Shown piece by piece: positions 17,318 to 25,946 of a stretch of DNA of 64,000 bases. Within the stretch, counting starts at the first letter, position 1; each line of letters starts with the position of its first letter. The stretch covers positions 9,841,001-9,905,000 of the forward strand of contig NZ_CP163443.1 of assembly GCF_041053055.1 (NCBI RefSeq), read 5' to 3'. The notes under the pieces were generated by a model. It ran no database searches. It was not told the DNA's origin and was given only the letters and a program-made list of their open reading frames with translations. Origin of the DNA: Streptomyces sp. R41 (lineage in GTDB: Bacteria; Actinomycetota; Actinomycetes; Streptomycetales; Streptomycetaceae). The position numbers were made by a program, and so were the translations under genes.

Positions 17318-18025
17318 CTAAAAGGCGTGGAACTCCTCAAAGGGCGGCTCAAACGGCGGGTCAGGCAAGCGCATGGCCTTGCAACGCGTCGCTGATTCGG
17401 CCTGGACATTGGCGGCAACCGTCGTAGGAGTGCTGCCCGGGAAGGCGCCGGGAATCACCGTCCACCCCAGGTTCTGCTCGTAGTAGCGCACAGCGGTTAG
17501 CACTGATGGCGCCCCGGCGTCGTCCATAACGATCAGTCCGCCAGGCCGGATAATCTTGCGCAAGAAGTAGAGATCGACGAAGACTTCATGGAACCGGTGA
17601 CTGCCATCCACGAATGCCGCGTCGGCCACAAGACCTTCGGTGAGGAGTTGCGGGAGCGCGATCGACGAAGGAGCCGGGATGAGCGAGGCGATCGAGTCCA
17701 GCCCCGCGGAGCGCAGCAAGTCCCAGCCGGCATTGGACCAGTCACGTTCTTGAAACGGGTCGATGATGATGTGCCGGGGACTCGGCCGCTGGACTGTGAC
17801 CAGCGCTTCACCGATCGCGAGCGCGGAACTGGCGTAGGCGAGACCGACCTCGACAACCGTCTGCACGCCCTCGGAGATCAGCAGGTCGCGCAACTGGTCG
17901 CAATCGCGTTCGGGTACCGTGACCGTCTCGAAGTCCGCCTTGCGGTCCCGCGTCCACGGCGGCCCCTCCTGCGCGAGCCGACGACGTACCTCCCGGATCC
18001 GCGTCCTGCGTTCATCCGATTTCAT
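17318..18025 (-). CDS. Class I SAM-dependent methyltransferase (Methyltransf_24-like)
   Basis: 235 residues from ATG 18025, with GGAGGG 8 nt upstream. The Rossmann core shows VQTVVEVGLAYASSALAIGE (motif I), HIIIDPFQE, DAAFVDGSHRF and RPGGLIVMDDAG. The pattern matches O-methyltransferase or sugar/phosphonate methyltransferases of the Methyltransf_24 type that act on unknown metabolites. The gene starts 30 bp from a transposase remnant and has no pathway neighbours. Confidence 0.82.
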   Translation of the reverse strand: MKSDERRTRIREVRRRLAQEGPPWTRDRKADFETVTVPERDCDQLRDLLISEGVQTVVEVGLAYASSALAIGEALVTVQRPSPRHIIIDPFQERDWSNAGWDLLRSAGLDSIASLIPAPSSIALPQLLTEGLVADAAFVDGSHRFHEVFVDLYFLRKIIRPGGLIVMDDAGAPSVLTAVRYYEQNLGWTVIPGAFPGSTPTTVAANVQAESATRCKAMRLPDPPFEPPFEEFHAF

Positions 18026-18054
18026 CGTGCTGGCCCTCCCTCCCCGTGCCCGCG

Positions 18055-18596
18055 CTGCCATCTTGTCTGCTCGAACCCCTGTGGGACCAGTTCGCCGCGC
18101 TCCTGTCCGCACGGGAGGCGTTCGCCGCGGACCACTCGCTGGGCTGTCACCGCCGCTGGATCGCCGACCGGACGGTCTTCGAGCACGTCGTGCTCGCGCT
18201 GGTCCATGGCTCCGGCCACGAGCGCATCTCCACTCCCGGATGTTGCGACCGCACTGTCCGACGGCGTGTCAAAGAGTGGGCTGAGCTCGGGATATCCGAG
18301 CAGATTCACGCCCTCGCCCTGGAAGCCTGCGACCGGATGATTGGTCTCGGGCTGGGCGAGATCTTGGTGGCCGGCTGCATCACCAAGGCCCCGTCCGTTG
18401 GCGAGAAGGCGGGGCGGTCACCAGTCGACCGGGGCAAGCGGGGACTGAAACAGCGTCGTGGACTTCTACCTCTGCCTCGCCGCTGTACTCGTCGCGCTCC
18501 GCATGCTCATCCGACGCGCGACCAGGCGCTACCGCTGGGACGGCCGACCCACCACCGCTGACTCAAGTGATCCATTTGCCGCCGGCGACCCTTAGC
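18055..18596 (+). mobile_element. Internally deleted IS transposase remnant
   Basis: The frame opens LPSCLLEPLWDQFAALLSAR, with DHSLGCHRRWIADRTVFEHV and CDRTVRRRVKEWAELGISEQ, the N-terminal helix-turn-helix part of an IS5/IS4-type transposase. It reaches GCITKAPSVGEKAGRSPVDR, where the expected Asp in the VDGCITKAP block is Ala (EILVAGCITKAP). It then jumps, near 18455, into another frame encoding the C-terminal tail FYLCLAAVLVALRMLIRRAT. The catalytic centre is deleted, so the element is dead. Confidence 0.75.
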
Positions 18597-18666
18597 CGGC
18601 GCTTGGGCCTGGTCACCGAACCATCCCAGCGCTGAACCCGCTACGCGCAGGGCGTGGACTCGAAGC

Positions 18667-19092
18667 TCAGGCATGTTCTTCGTCGTGAAGCGAGGGGGCG
18701 TAGGAGATTCCGACGATCAAGCCATCGTCCGTGAGGAGCCGGGTCACCGTCTGTCCCCACGGCTCGGTACGGGCCGGGTGCAGCAGTTCGAAGCCCGCGC
18801 GTTCAAGCTCGCCGCCAGCCGCTGCGACAGCGTCCGCGTCCTCGACCTCGAACTCGATCGATGCTTGGGGGACCACTTGGTCGGCGGGCCACGTCGGCGT
18901 GCCAAAGCATGCCTCGGCTGCCTGGGAGAGCGGCCACACGCCGAAGTGCTTGCTGCCCGGGATGCTCTCGCTGGAGTAGTAGCCGTCGTCTTCGCCCTGC
19001 AGCGGGAGGCCGAGGGCGTCAATGAACAGTTTGCGGCTCCGCGGCGGGTCAGCGGCGACAACCGCCGTACTCGCGATGAAGAGAACGTTCAT
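18667..19092 (-). CDS. VOC (glyoxalase/bleomycin-resistance superfamily) protein
   Basis: 141 residues with two beta-alpha-beta-beta-beta units: MNVLFIASTAVVAADPPRSR...LFIDALGLPL and the second half QASIEFEVEDADAVAAAGGE...WGQTVTRLLTDDGLIVGISY. Size and fold fit VOC enzymes or antibiotic-binding proteins. Metal ligands cannot be assigned with confidence. No operon partner is present. Confidence 0.85.
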   Translation of the reverse strand: MNVLFIASTAVVAADPPRSRKLFIDALGLPLQGEDDGYYSSESIPGSKHFGVWPLSQAAEACFGTPTWPADQVVPQASIEFEVEDADAVAAAGGELERAGFELLHPARTEPWGQTVTRLLTDDGLIVGISYAPSLHDEEHA

Positions 19093-19202
19093 GTGACGCA
19101 GCCTACGGGCCGTGGTTCCCAGGAGGCGGAGACACCAGCAGCCCGGACGGCCCTGACCCTACAAGCAGCTTTACTGCCCCCTTTCTGGCCTACAGCGGTC
19201 CC

Positions 19203-19252
19203 CAATCGCCGGTCGGTCTTAACACTGCAATCGCCGGTCGGTCTTAACACTG
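19203..19252. repeat. 25-bp perfect tandem repeat (2 copies)
   Basis: A 25-bp unit beginning CAATCGCCGGTCGG and ending CTTAACACTG occurs at 19203-19227 and is repeated without a gap at 19228-19252. It lies 110 bp upstream of the VOC gene start and could be paired operator sites or a simple duplication. Confidence 0.65.
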
Positions 19253-19706
19253 CGCGCCCCTTGAGGGTGAAGGTTGATCGGTTCTGCGCTCATTCAGCAC
19301 AGACTCCTCCTTTCAGGCCGGCCCTCCAGGTGACCCGCTTGCGGTCATGCCGGGGCGAGAGAGAGCCCTGTCGACGAAGTCCCCTACGAGCGCTGCGGTC
19401 TCGGGCACCATGATGTCCTTCGTAGGTAGCCACGGCACTCCAGCAGGTGCAGCGCGGCCCCCTCCCTTTCCTCGAGGAAGTAGCGCGGGATGCCCTTGCC
19501 TTCGAGGGTGTTGCAGCTGCCGCAAAGTGGCCCTTCTCCGAACTAGGCAGCTTCGGCTATCTGGGGTCGCCAGAAGGCTTCAGGTATGTGAGGCAGGTGG
19601 TCTTGCGCCGTATGCGCCTCACAAGTATCTGGGGGCTGTTGAGGCGCATTGGGCACGTGAGCCACGATTTGCCGCGCCGCGCCGCGCCGCGCCGCGCCCC
19701 CGCCCG
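19253..19706. other. Intergenic stretch with possible degenerate coding remnant
   Basis: Minus-strand segments such as VPWLPTKDIMVPETAALVGD (around 19400) and GKGIPRYFLEEREGAALHLL (around 19480) look protein-like but lie in different frames. This suggests an eroded gene I cannot identify. No intact gene is called. Confidence 0.3.
19671..19695. repeat. (GCCGC)5 microsatellite
   Basis: Five tandem copies of GCCGC lie 12 bp beyond the stop of the MFS gene. Such pentamer runs are slippage-prone; their presence at the 3' end would not change the protein unless the run extended across the stop. Confidence 0.7.
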
Positions 19707-20948
19707 TCAGGCGCGGCTCGCCGGCTCCGGCTCGGAGGGAAGTGCTGCCGCGCGGCGGGGGAGCAGCAGGGGGGTCGCCAGCAGGAGCACGCCGGCCAGG
19801 CCGATGGCCGTACGCGGGCCGAGCAGGCCGCCCAGCACGCCCCAGACGGCCGTCAGGAGCGCGGTCGAGGCCTTGGTCGTCACCGCCCAGGCGGACAGCG
19901 TGCGGGCGACCCGGTCGGTCGCGGTGCGCTCGAGGCGGTAGGTGGCGTAGACGGGGTTGAAGACCCCGCAGCAGAAGATGAGCCCGAGCTCGACGCCCAT
20001 CACCAGCAGCAGCCCTCCGGTGCCCGGTCCCAGGAAGGCCAGGCCGACGGGCCAGAGCGCGCGCAGCGCCCCGGCCACGATCAGGACCCGGTGCTGCCCG
20101 AACCGGGTGACGAGCGGTCGGGCCAGCCGCGAACCGAGGAGCCCGCCGATCGAGGGGGCGGCGAAGGCGAGGCCGTACTGCCACGGTGCGAACCCGAGTC
20201 GGCCGAGCATCAGGACGGCCAGCAGTGGCTGGGCGGCCATCACCAGGCCGTTGAACAGGGCGGTGTTGAAGAACAGCGGACGCAGCGTCGCGTCGGCGAG
20301 GATGTACCGCCAGCCGTCGAGCAGGTCCCCGGCCCGCATGCGCGCGGTCTCCCGGCCCTCGGGTCGCGGCTCGTGCCCGCCCGTCGCGCGGATGCCCAGG
20401 GCCGAGAGCAGGTAGCTGACCGCGTCGGCCACCACCGTCGCCACCGGGCCGAGGAGCCCTATCGCCACGCCGCCCAGCGGCGGTCCGATGATCGTGGTCG
20501 TCCAGGCAGTGGACTCGAATCTGGCGTTGGCGACGAGCAGGTCCTCGGCCGGCAGCAGTGTCTTCAGGTACGCGCCGGAGGCGGCGCGGAAGGTGATGTC
20601 GGCCGCCGCGACGACGACCGAGACCAGCAGGAGCTGAAGGAAGGTGAGCACGCCGAGCGCGAACGCGGCGGGGATCGTCAGCAGCGCCGCGAACCGCACC
20701 AGGTCCATCGCGATCAGCACCGACCGCTTACGGCGGAACTCCACCCACGGGCCGAGCGGCACCGCCACGGCTGCGCCCACCGCAGCCCCCACGGAGGAGA
20801 GGGCGGCGACCTCGGCCGGTCCGGCGTGCAGCACCCGGATGGCGATCAGCGGGAACGCGCCGAAGGCGAGCCACGTGCCGAGCGCGCTGGTCCCGTACGC
20901 TCCCCAGAGCCACCCGAACCGCCGCCCCAGCCGGTGCCCGCTCCTCAT
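19707..20948 (-). CDS. MFS transporter
   Basis: 413 residues from ATG 20948 (MRSGHRLGRRFGWLWGAYGT); a longer frame to 21008 would reach toward the LysR operator. About 10-12 transmembrane segments alternate with short loops, with the MFS_3/EntS-like N-terminus (GTWLAFGAFPLIAIRVLHAG) and a loop FRRKRSVLIAMDLVRF like MFS motif A. It is likely a proton-driven drug or metabolite exporter. It is divergent from a LysR gene, which probably controls it. Confidence 0.88.
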   Translation of the reverse strand: MRSGHRLGRRFGWLWGAYGTSALGTWLAFGAFPLIAIRVLHAGPAEVAALSSVGAAVGAAVAVPLGPWVEFRRKRSVLIAMDLVRFAALLTIPAAFALGVLTFLQLLLVSVVVAAADITFRAASGAYLKTLLPAEDLLVANARFESTAWTTTIIGPPLGGVAIGLLGPVATVVADAVSYLLSALGIRATGGHEPRPEGRETARMRAGDLLDGWRYILADATLRPLFFNTALFNGLVMAAQPLLAVLMLGRLGFAPWQYGLAFAAPSIGGLLGSRLARPLVTRFGQHRVLIVAGALRALWPVGLAFLGPGTGGLLLVMGVELGLIFCCGVFNPVYATYRLERTATDRVARTLSAWAVTTKASTALLTAVWGVLGGLLGPRTAIGLAGVLLLATPLLLPRRAAALPSEPEPASRA

Positions 20949-21041
20949 GCCCGACGCCCCTCGCCCGCACAACCGATCCGCGATCGGAAGCATCAAAGCG
21001 AGGACCATACCCGGGGATCAAACAACCGCGGGGCCGCCGGC

Positions 21042-21058
21042 CACAACCAACGGTTGTG
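21042..21058. promoter_or_regulatory. LysR-type operator (17-bp palindrome)
   Basis: CACAACC-aac-GGTTGTG is a perfect inverted repeat 16 bp before the LysR ATG at 21075. A related half-site, AACAACCG, lies at 21030-21037. The position between divergent MFS and LysR genes fits autoregulation plus control of the transporter. Confidence 0.7.
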
Positions 21059-21074
21059 TCCATAGGGTATCGGC

Positions 21075-22010
21075 ATGGACTTCGACACCGTCCGGACCTT
21101 CGTCGCCGCCGCCGACGGAGGGCAGTTCCAGGAGGCCGCCGCCGAGCTGGCGGTCACCCAGCAGGCTGTCTCCAAGCGCATCGCCGCGCTGGAGCGCAAT
21201 CTCGGCGTGCGGCTGTTCACCCGCACCGCGCGCGGCGCCGAGCTCACCATCGACGGGCAGGCGTTCCTGCCCCACGCGCGCGAGCTGCTGCGCGTCGCCG
21301 AGCGCGCGGTCGCGTCCGTGCGCACCGGCAGCCGTCCGCTGCGCGTCGATGTGATCGCCTCGCGCGTCGCGCCGTCGGGCCTGATGCGCGGCTTCCACCG
21401 CGCGCACCCCGAGATCGAGCTCGACGTGGTGATGCTGTTCGACGTCGAGACGGCCGTCGACGCCATTCGGTCCGGCGCGATCGACGCCTCCTTCCGCGCC
21501 GTCGCCGTGCCCGGCTGGCCCCTTCCCGAAGACATCGAGTCCGTCCGGGTGCTCGACGAGCCGCTCCAGCTCCTCACCGGCCCCGCCCACGCGCTGGCAG
21601 GCGCCCGGTCGGTGACCGTCGCTCAGCTCGCCGGGCACCGGATCTGGATGCCCGGCATCGTCCCCGGTACCGAGTGGGCCGCCTATTACGACGACCTCGT
21701 CGCCGAGTTCGGCCTCACCATCGAGGCGACCGGCCCCAACTTCGGCTCCGATGCGCTCCTCGACACCGTCGCCGACACCCCGGCCCTGGCCACCTTCATG
21801 GGCGAGCAGACCCGCCTCGTCTGGCCCGCCGACCACGGACTGCGCCGCATCCCGGTGACCGACCCGACGCCCGTCTACCCGCACTCGCTCCTCTGGCACC
21901 GCGACAACCCCCACCCGGCGCTGGCCACCCTCCGCGCCCACCTCGCCGCCACAGCGGCCGGCCACGACGCCGCCGGGACCTGGGCGCCGGGCTGGGTGAT
22001 TCCGCACTGA
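21075..22010 (+). CDS. LysR-family transcriptional regulator
   Basis: 311 residues. The N-terminal winged helix (FVAAADGGQFQEAAAELAVT, then QQAVSKRIAALERNLGVRLF) is typical, followed by a periplasmic-binding-like effector domain to the C-terminus. Full length for the family. It is divergent from the MFS exporter, and the perfect palindrome at 21042-21058 is its likely site. The inducer is unknown. Confidence 0.93.
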   Translation: MDFDTVRTFVAAADGGQFQEAAAELAVTQQAVSKRIAALERNLGVRLFTRTARGAELTIDGQAFLPHARELLRVAERAVASVRTGSRPLRVDVIASRVAPSGLMRGFHRAHPEIELDVVMLFDVETAVDAIRSGAIDASFRAVAVPGWPLPEDIESVRVLDEPLQLLTGPAHALAGARSVTVAQLAGHRIWMPGIVPGTEWAAYYDDLVAEFGLTIEATGPNFGSDALLDTVADTPALATFMGEQTRLVWPADHGLRRIPVTDPTPVYPHSLLWHRDNPHPALATLRAHLAATAAGHDAAGTWAPGWVIPH

Positions 22011-22159
22011 ACGCCACCGTGTCTGCGATCACCGTGGCCGGATCGACGGACGGTGGCTCGGGGGCAGGCGTGGCCATCGGCACACTCCGGCCATCTCGGA
22101 CTGGATCGGCGCGGCGCGGAAATGCTCTTCGAGGTTCTCACTGAGCGTGAGGAAAGAGC

Positions 22160-22336
22160 AGTCTCGCGATCGCCTCCAACGAGGCGCTCACCGGCTGGAG
22201 CAGGACCCTCACCGATTCGGGGCTCTGCGCGGCGATCGTAGACCGGCTCACCTTCAACGCCTCTGCCATCGAGACCGGCACCGAGTCATATCGCCTGGCT
22301 CGCCCCAAATCACAGAAGAACACAGCCGCAGGGTGA
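22160..22336 (+). mobile_element. istB remnant (IS21-type helper ATPase C-terminus)
   Basis: A 58-codon plus-strand frame reads SLAIASNEALTGWSRTLTDS, then GLCAAIVDRLTFNASAIETG and TESYRLARPKSQK before TGA 22334-22336. It matches the C-terminal block of IstB-like ATPases (pattern ASNE...TDP.LCAAIVDRLTF...IETGTDSYRL). The Walker motifs and the istA partner are absent, so it is a scar of an IS21-family element. Confidence 0.7.
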
Positions 22337-22346
22337 CGCGCTCTGG

Positions 22347-23090
22347 TCAGTCTTCCAGGGGAAGCTCCTCCTGGTTGAAGCGGAGGCTGAGCTGGCTTCC
22401 CAGCTCGCGAAACCCCAGCGCCCGTGCGACGTTACGGGAAGCCATCGGGCGGGCACGCCATTGCGGGAGCAGACCGTCGGCGAGTGCTTGCGCCACCGCC
22501 GCGGAAGCGACCTGCCGCGCCAGCCCGCGGCCTCTTTCCCCTGGTGCGGTGAGCACGCACAGATGGGCTGCTGCCGCGGGCCAGGCTTGAAACCCTGCCG
22601 CGGCCACCACGTCCGCGCCATTGCGCACGACGAACGCAGCGGAGGTGATCTCGTCCATCCCGCTCTCACGGGCGTCCTCGGGCGGCACCGAGTTCACCAA
22701 CGTCATCAGGTCATGATGTCCGGGGGCAAGCCGTTTCACGGAACGGTCAGCCGGCGCCGGGCGGAAGCCGTCACGTGACACGTATCCCAAGACCGCCGGA
22801 CCCAGCACTTCATCCACCGGCAATACGGCCCGAACCGCGACTGGAGATGTCAATGCGGTGGTCGGCATCCTGGCCAGGATCCGACGCAGAACCTGTGCAG
22901 CCCTGTCGGTCGGCGCCGTGATGATCGCCGAGTCACCCAGCACCACAATCCCGACCCACGGTGGCGGAGCCATCTGCGAGGCAGGCGACGTGACCACGTT
23001 CAAGCCGTCCACCGGGGGAAACGACACCGGCACAGCAGCCAGCGTTTCCCATACTTCCTGGGCCTGCTTCAGCAACGGATCAACAGCCAT
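22347..23090 (-). CDS. GNAT-family N-acetyltransferase
   Basis: 247 residues. The C-terminal half has the acetyl-CoA site as APGERGRGLARQVASAAVAQ (motif A, RGRGLA) and the strand VLTA just before it; MASRNVARALGFRELGSQLS is the typical end of the fold. The first 120 residues form a distinct N-terminal domain. The substrate is unknown. The gene is tail-to-tail with the istB scar. Confidence 0.85.
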   Translation of the reverse strand: MAVDPLLKQAQEVWETLAAVPVSFPPVDGLNVVTSPASQMAPPPWVGIVVLGDSAIITAPTDRAAQVLRRILARMPTTALTSPVAVRAVLPVDEVLGPAVLGYVSRDGFRPAPADRSVKRLAPGHHDLMTLVNSVPPEDARESGMDEITSAAFVVRNGADVVAAAGFQAWPAAAAHLCVLTAPGERGRGLARQVASAAVAQALADGLLPQWRARPMASRNVARALGFRELGSQLSLRFNQEELPLED

Positions 23091-23280
23091 CAGCGGATCC
23101 TGTCACCCCGAGATCACACGCGCGGAGGGATTCCGCCGGCCGCCCCAGTGACAAGACGCTTAGGTGGTCCCAACACACGCCATTCCCCAGGGCCACTGCA
23201 GGACGTCCGCAAGCCTCGAAGTCCCCACCAACTGGGGCCGCCCAGTTCCGGGCCAATCTGACCCCCGCCCCAGCGGCCGC

Positions 23281-23706
23281 TTGCCATGCCAACGAGATCA
23301 CGCGCGAGGCGCGCGCCCTGCTGCAGGCCGACACCGCAGTGATCCGCGATACCGGAGACAACTGCCCTGGAGGGGCAGGCCGTTGAGATCGCCGTCCTGG
23401 ACGCGGCTACTGGCCGGAAGCTCATGGAGACTCTCGTACGGCCAACCGAGAAAATCAGCCGGCAGGCGTCCTGGGTGCATGGTCTCTCCGACCACGACGT
23501 CGGCCGCGCGGCACCGTGGGAGAAAGTCCTGCCGCACCTGCGAAGAGTCACCCGTGGGCGCACGATCTGGGCCTACAACGCAGACTTCGACCGAGGCATC
23601 GTCGTGGGCGACACCCGTCGCGGGCAAGAAGCCGCTACACCTGGACGACCCGGGCGCCTGGTACTGCCTGATGGAGGGGTACACCCCTGATCACGGCCTT
23701 CTGTAA
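23281..23706 (+). pseudogene. Decayed DEDDh-type 3'-5' exonuclease gene
   Basis: Segments in three frames line up in order: NEITREARALLQADTAVIRD (start of the nuclease), AVEIAVLDAATGRKLMETLV...WVHGLSDHDV...GRTIWAYNADFDRGIVVGDT (core), then KKPLHLDDPGAWYCLMEGYT. The core matches epsilon-like exonucleases, with H..D and YNADFDR. The first catalytic block, normally DxET, is degraded (RDTGDN), and two frameshifts split the gene. Inactive as it stands. Confidence 0.65.
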
Positions 23707-23712
23707 CACGAC

Positions 23713-24507
23713 TTAGTGCTGGACGTCCTGGACATCCCGCCGTGACACGGCCAGATAGCCGACGAACCCGACGATGGCGACGGTCCAGGACAGGGTGACG
23801 GGCCCCAGTCCCAGGGCGAGGCCGCCGCGGGAATGGCCGAGCGCCATCCAGTCGGCGACCGAGGCGCCGAGCGGGCGGGTGATGACGTACGCGGACCAGA
23901 AGGCGGCGACCGCGCCGAGTGCGCCCCAGCGGTGCAGGACGGCCGGGACGGCGATGGCGACGGTGTACAGGACGGCGGAGCCCAGGTAGCCGAGGCCGAT
24001 CGTGGCGGAGAGGTCCCCGGCGGCGGTGCCGAGCGCGAAGGTGGCCAGCACGGTGGCCCAGTAGAAGATCTCGCGGCGGCGGGTGCGGACGCTGTGGATG
24101 GACAGGGTGCGTTCGCTCGAGTACCAGACGACGAACACGGCGGCAAGCGCGACCATGAAGAAGGGAGTCGAGATCGTGTACGGGACACCGAGGCCCACAT
24201 GCAGGACGTCGGCGGCCATCGTGCCGAACACACTGACCATGACGATCGCCGTCCAGTAGATCCAGGCGACGTAGCGGCGGACAGTGAGCTGGAGGGCCAG
24301 CGAGACCGCGAGGGCCAGCCCGCCGAGGCCGACGGCGGGGACGGGCCCGAGCCGCTGGGCAAGGAAGTCGGAGGCTGTCTCGCCCATGCCGGTGGTGAGC
24401 ACCTTGATCACCCAGAAGTAGACGGTGACTTCCGGAACCTTGCTCGCCAGGGCGGTGGCGGAGGGGCCGGCGACGCGGGGGTGACGGGTGAGGTGCTCTG
24501 TGCTCAT
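23713..24507 (-). CDS. COG4705-like multi-pass membrane protein
   Basis: 264 residues from ATG 24507 (MSTEHLTRHPRVAGPSATAL); a longer frame to 24960 has no support. About seven or eight transmembrane helices carry a repeated pattern GMGETASDFL, FGTMAADVLH, LGTAAGDLSA and PLGASVADWM, an internal repeat of Gly/Thr/Asp helices. This is the uncharacterised COG4705 layout. The Asp in each repeat could line an ion path, but that is inference. The function is unknown. Confidence 0.75.
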   Translation of the reverse strand: MSTEHLTRHPRVAGPSATALASKVPEVTVYFWVIKVLTTGMGETASDFLAQRLGPVPAVGLGGLALAVSLALQLTVRRYVAWIYWTAIVMVSVFGTMAADVLHVGLGVPYTISTPFFMVALAAVFVVWYSSERTLSIHSVRTRRREIFYWATVLATFALGTAAGDLSATIGLGYLGSAVLYTVAIAVPAVLHRWGALGAVAAFWSAYVITRPLGASVADWMALGHSRGGLALGLGPVTLSWTVAIVGFVGYLAVSRRDVQDVQH

Positions 24508-24712
24508 GCCCCGCACGATGACATGGCGAACTGGCGTTGCCACAGGGGTCTTTACGATCGCTTGGGGGCTTCTGGTGCAGGAATTGCCAAGGGCGGCAAC
24601 GGGCCTGAACGCAACCTGAACACCTGAACGGAACACCTGGTCAACGGCATGATCCCGGTGATATGAAGAGCGGTCACCCTGCAGTCGGCGCCCCAGTCGT
24701 CGGAGGGTTCCT

Positions 24713-24754
24713 TTCGTAATTCGAGAGTGAAACCTTCGTAATTCGAGGGTGAAA
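24713..24754. repeat. Two 20-bp direct repeats, 22-bp period
   Basis: TTCGTAATTCGAGAGTGAAA at 24713-24732 and TTCGTAATTCGAGGGTGAAA at 24735-24754 differ at one base. The 22-bp period places both on nearly the same helix face. The inner TTCGTAATTCGA is near-palindromic (TCGTAATTCGA), suggesting a repressor or sigma-responsive site. Confidence 0.6.
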
Positions 24755-24828
24755 GGGAGCGGGTGAAATCGAAGTCGGTCACACTCCAGGACCGGACGAT
24801 TGCCGGGCGTCACATTATTCACGAATCT

Positions 24829-24852
24829 GTTTGCGTTCGTCGACGCGGGGAA
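24829..24852 (+). promoter_or_regulatory. Possible SigB-type promoter
   Basis: GTTT (24829-24832), 14 nt, then GGGGAA (24847-24852) resembles the Streptomyces SigB consensus GNNT-N14-16-GGGTAC. It lies upstream of a SigB-family gene, consistent with autoregulation. The -10 match is only partial. Confidence 0.35.
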
Positions 24853-24990
24853 TTTGATTTCTAGTGCTTCGGACAGGAGGCACGTCCGTGGGAGTCGGTA
24901 CGCCGGCCGCGGGTGTCTCCGACCGGTCCCCGTGCGCGTACTCCCATGGTGACTGTCCACTCAACACCCCACGAGGGAGTTGTGAGCACC

Positions 24991-25785
24991 ATGCGCGCCA
25001 CGGCCAGAACGAAGCAACATCCCCACGACGACGCCCCGGACACCGCGGCCGCCTTCGTCCGGCTCCACCGTCTGCCCGACGGACCCGAGCGGCAGGCGCT
25101 GCGCGACGAGATCGTCCGCGCCTGGCTTCCCATGGCGGACCGCATCGCGGGCCGGTACCGCGGCAGGGGCGAATCCATCGAGGACCTGAGCCAGGTCGCG
25201 GCCCTCGGCCTGGTCAAGGCCGTCGACCGGTACGAACCGGCTCTGGGCAACGCCTTCGAGAGCTACGCGATCCCCACCATCACGGGCGAGATCAAGCGTC
25301 ACTTCCGCGACCACATGTGGATCCTGCATGTGCCGCGTCGCGTCCAGGACCTGCGCACCCGGGTGCGCGCCGCACTGAAGGACCTGTCCCAGACGATCCA
25401 GGGCCGACAGCCCACCGTCGCTGAGATCGCCGAGTGCGCGCACCTGTGCGAGGAGGACGTACGCATCGCCCTGGAGGCCCTGGACAGCTTCGCCGCCCTC
25501 TCGCTGGACGCCGAGCTGCCGGGCAGCGAGGACGGATATGCCCTGGCGGACGCTCTGGGCGAGCTCGATGTCGGCTTCGACCTGGTCGTCGACCGCGAGG
25601 CCGTGAAGCCCGCGCTGAGCGCGCTGCCCGAGCGCGAGCGGACCATCCTCTACCTGCGGTTCTTCGGCGGTATGACACAGAGCCTCATCGCTGAGCAGCT
25701 CGGCATCTCGCAGATGCACGTGTCCCGTCTGATCAGCAATTGCTGTGCCACGCTGCGTGAGCAGGTGCTCGCCGATGCGGCATAG
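24991..25785 (+). CDS. SigB/SigF-family RNA polymerase sigma factor
   Basis: 264 residues from ATG 24991 (MRATARTKQHPHDD); GTG 24982 is an alternative. Region 2 shows IEDLSQVAALGLVKAVDRYE and the -10 recognition helix block FESYAIPTITGEIKRHFRDH. Region 3 follows (RRVQDLRTRVRAALKDLSQT) and region 4 ends with ERTILYLRFFGGMTQSLIAE...GISQMHVSRLI. This is the SigB/F/G group used for osmotic and general stress in Streptomyces. No anti-sigma gene is adjacent, so its RsbW/RsbV partners lie elsewhere. The stress-type osmolyte importer downstream may be functionally related. Confidence 0.93.
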   Translation: MRATARTKQHPHDDAPDTAAAFVRLHRLPDGPERQALRDEIVRAWLPMADRIAGRYRGRGESIEDLSQVAALGLVKAVDRYEPALGNAFESYAIPTITGEIKRHFRDHMWILHVPRRVQDLRTRVRAALKDLSQTIQGRQPTVAEIAECAHLCEEDVRIALEALDSFAALSLDAELPGSEDGYALADALGELDVGFDLVVDREAVKPALSALPERERTILYLRFFGGMTQSLIAEQLGISQMHVSRLISNCCATLREQVLADAA

Positions 25786-25795
25786 CTTCCGGAAC

Positions 25796-25847
25796 GGCCG
25801 GGTGAGCCTACCCGGCCGCCCGGTCGAGTCTCCTCGGGCCGGGCGGC
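25796..25847. terminator. Two adjacent hairpins between convergent genes
   Basis: GGCCGGGT-gagcct-ACCCGGCC (25796-25817) has a perfect 8-bp stem. A second stem pairs GCCGCCCGG (25815-25823) with CCGGGCGGC (25839-25847). Lying between the sigma factor stop and the ANTAR gene's 3' end, they probably form a bidirectional terminator. The two stems overlap by three bases, so only one can form fully at a time. Confidence 0.7.
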
Positions 25848-25946
25848 CGGGGGCGAGCTCACTGCCGAACCCTCCCGGGAATGGTTGGCCAGCATCTCGC
25901 CTTTCTTCGAACTACCGGGGCGGGCTGGATCCAAACACTTTTCGGG

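Larger units (their letters stand above)
24508..24990. other. Regulatory region between COG4705 protein and sigma factor
   Basis: No gene is convincing. The region contains two copies of a 20-bp direct repeat (24713-24754) and a possible SigB-type promoter (24829-24852). It is shared by two divergent genes. Confidence 0.5.

Noticed and set aside
12818..19252. Possible CRISPR array from tandem repeats
   Set aside because: Each repeat has only two abutting copies, without spacers or cas genes.
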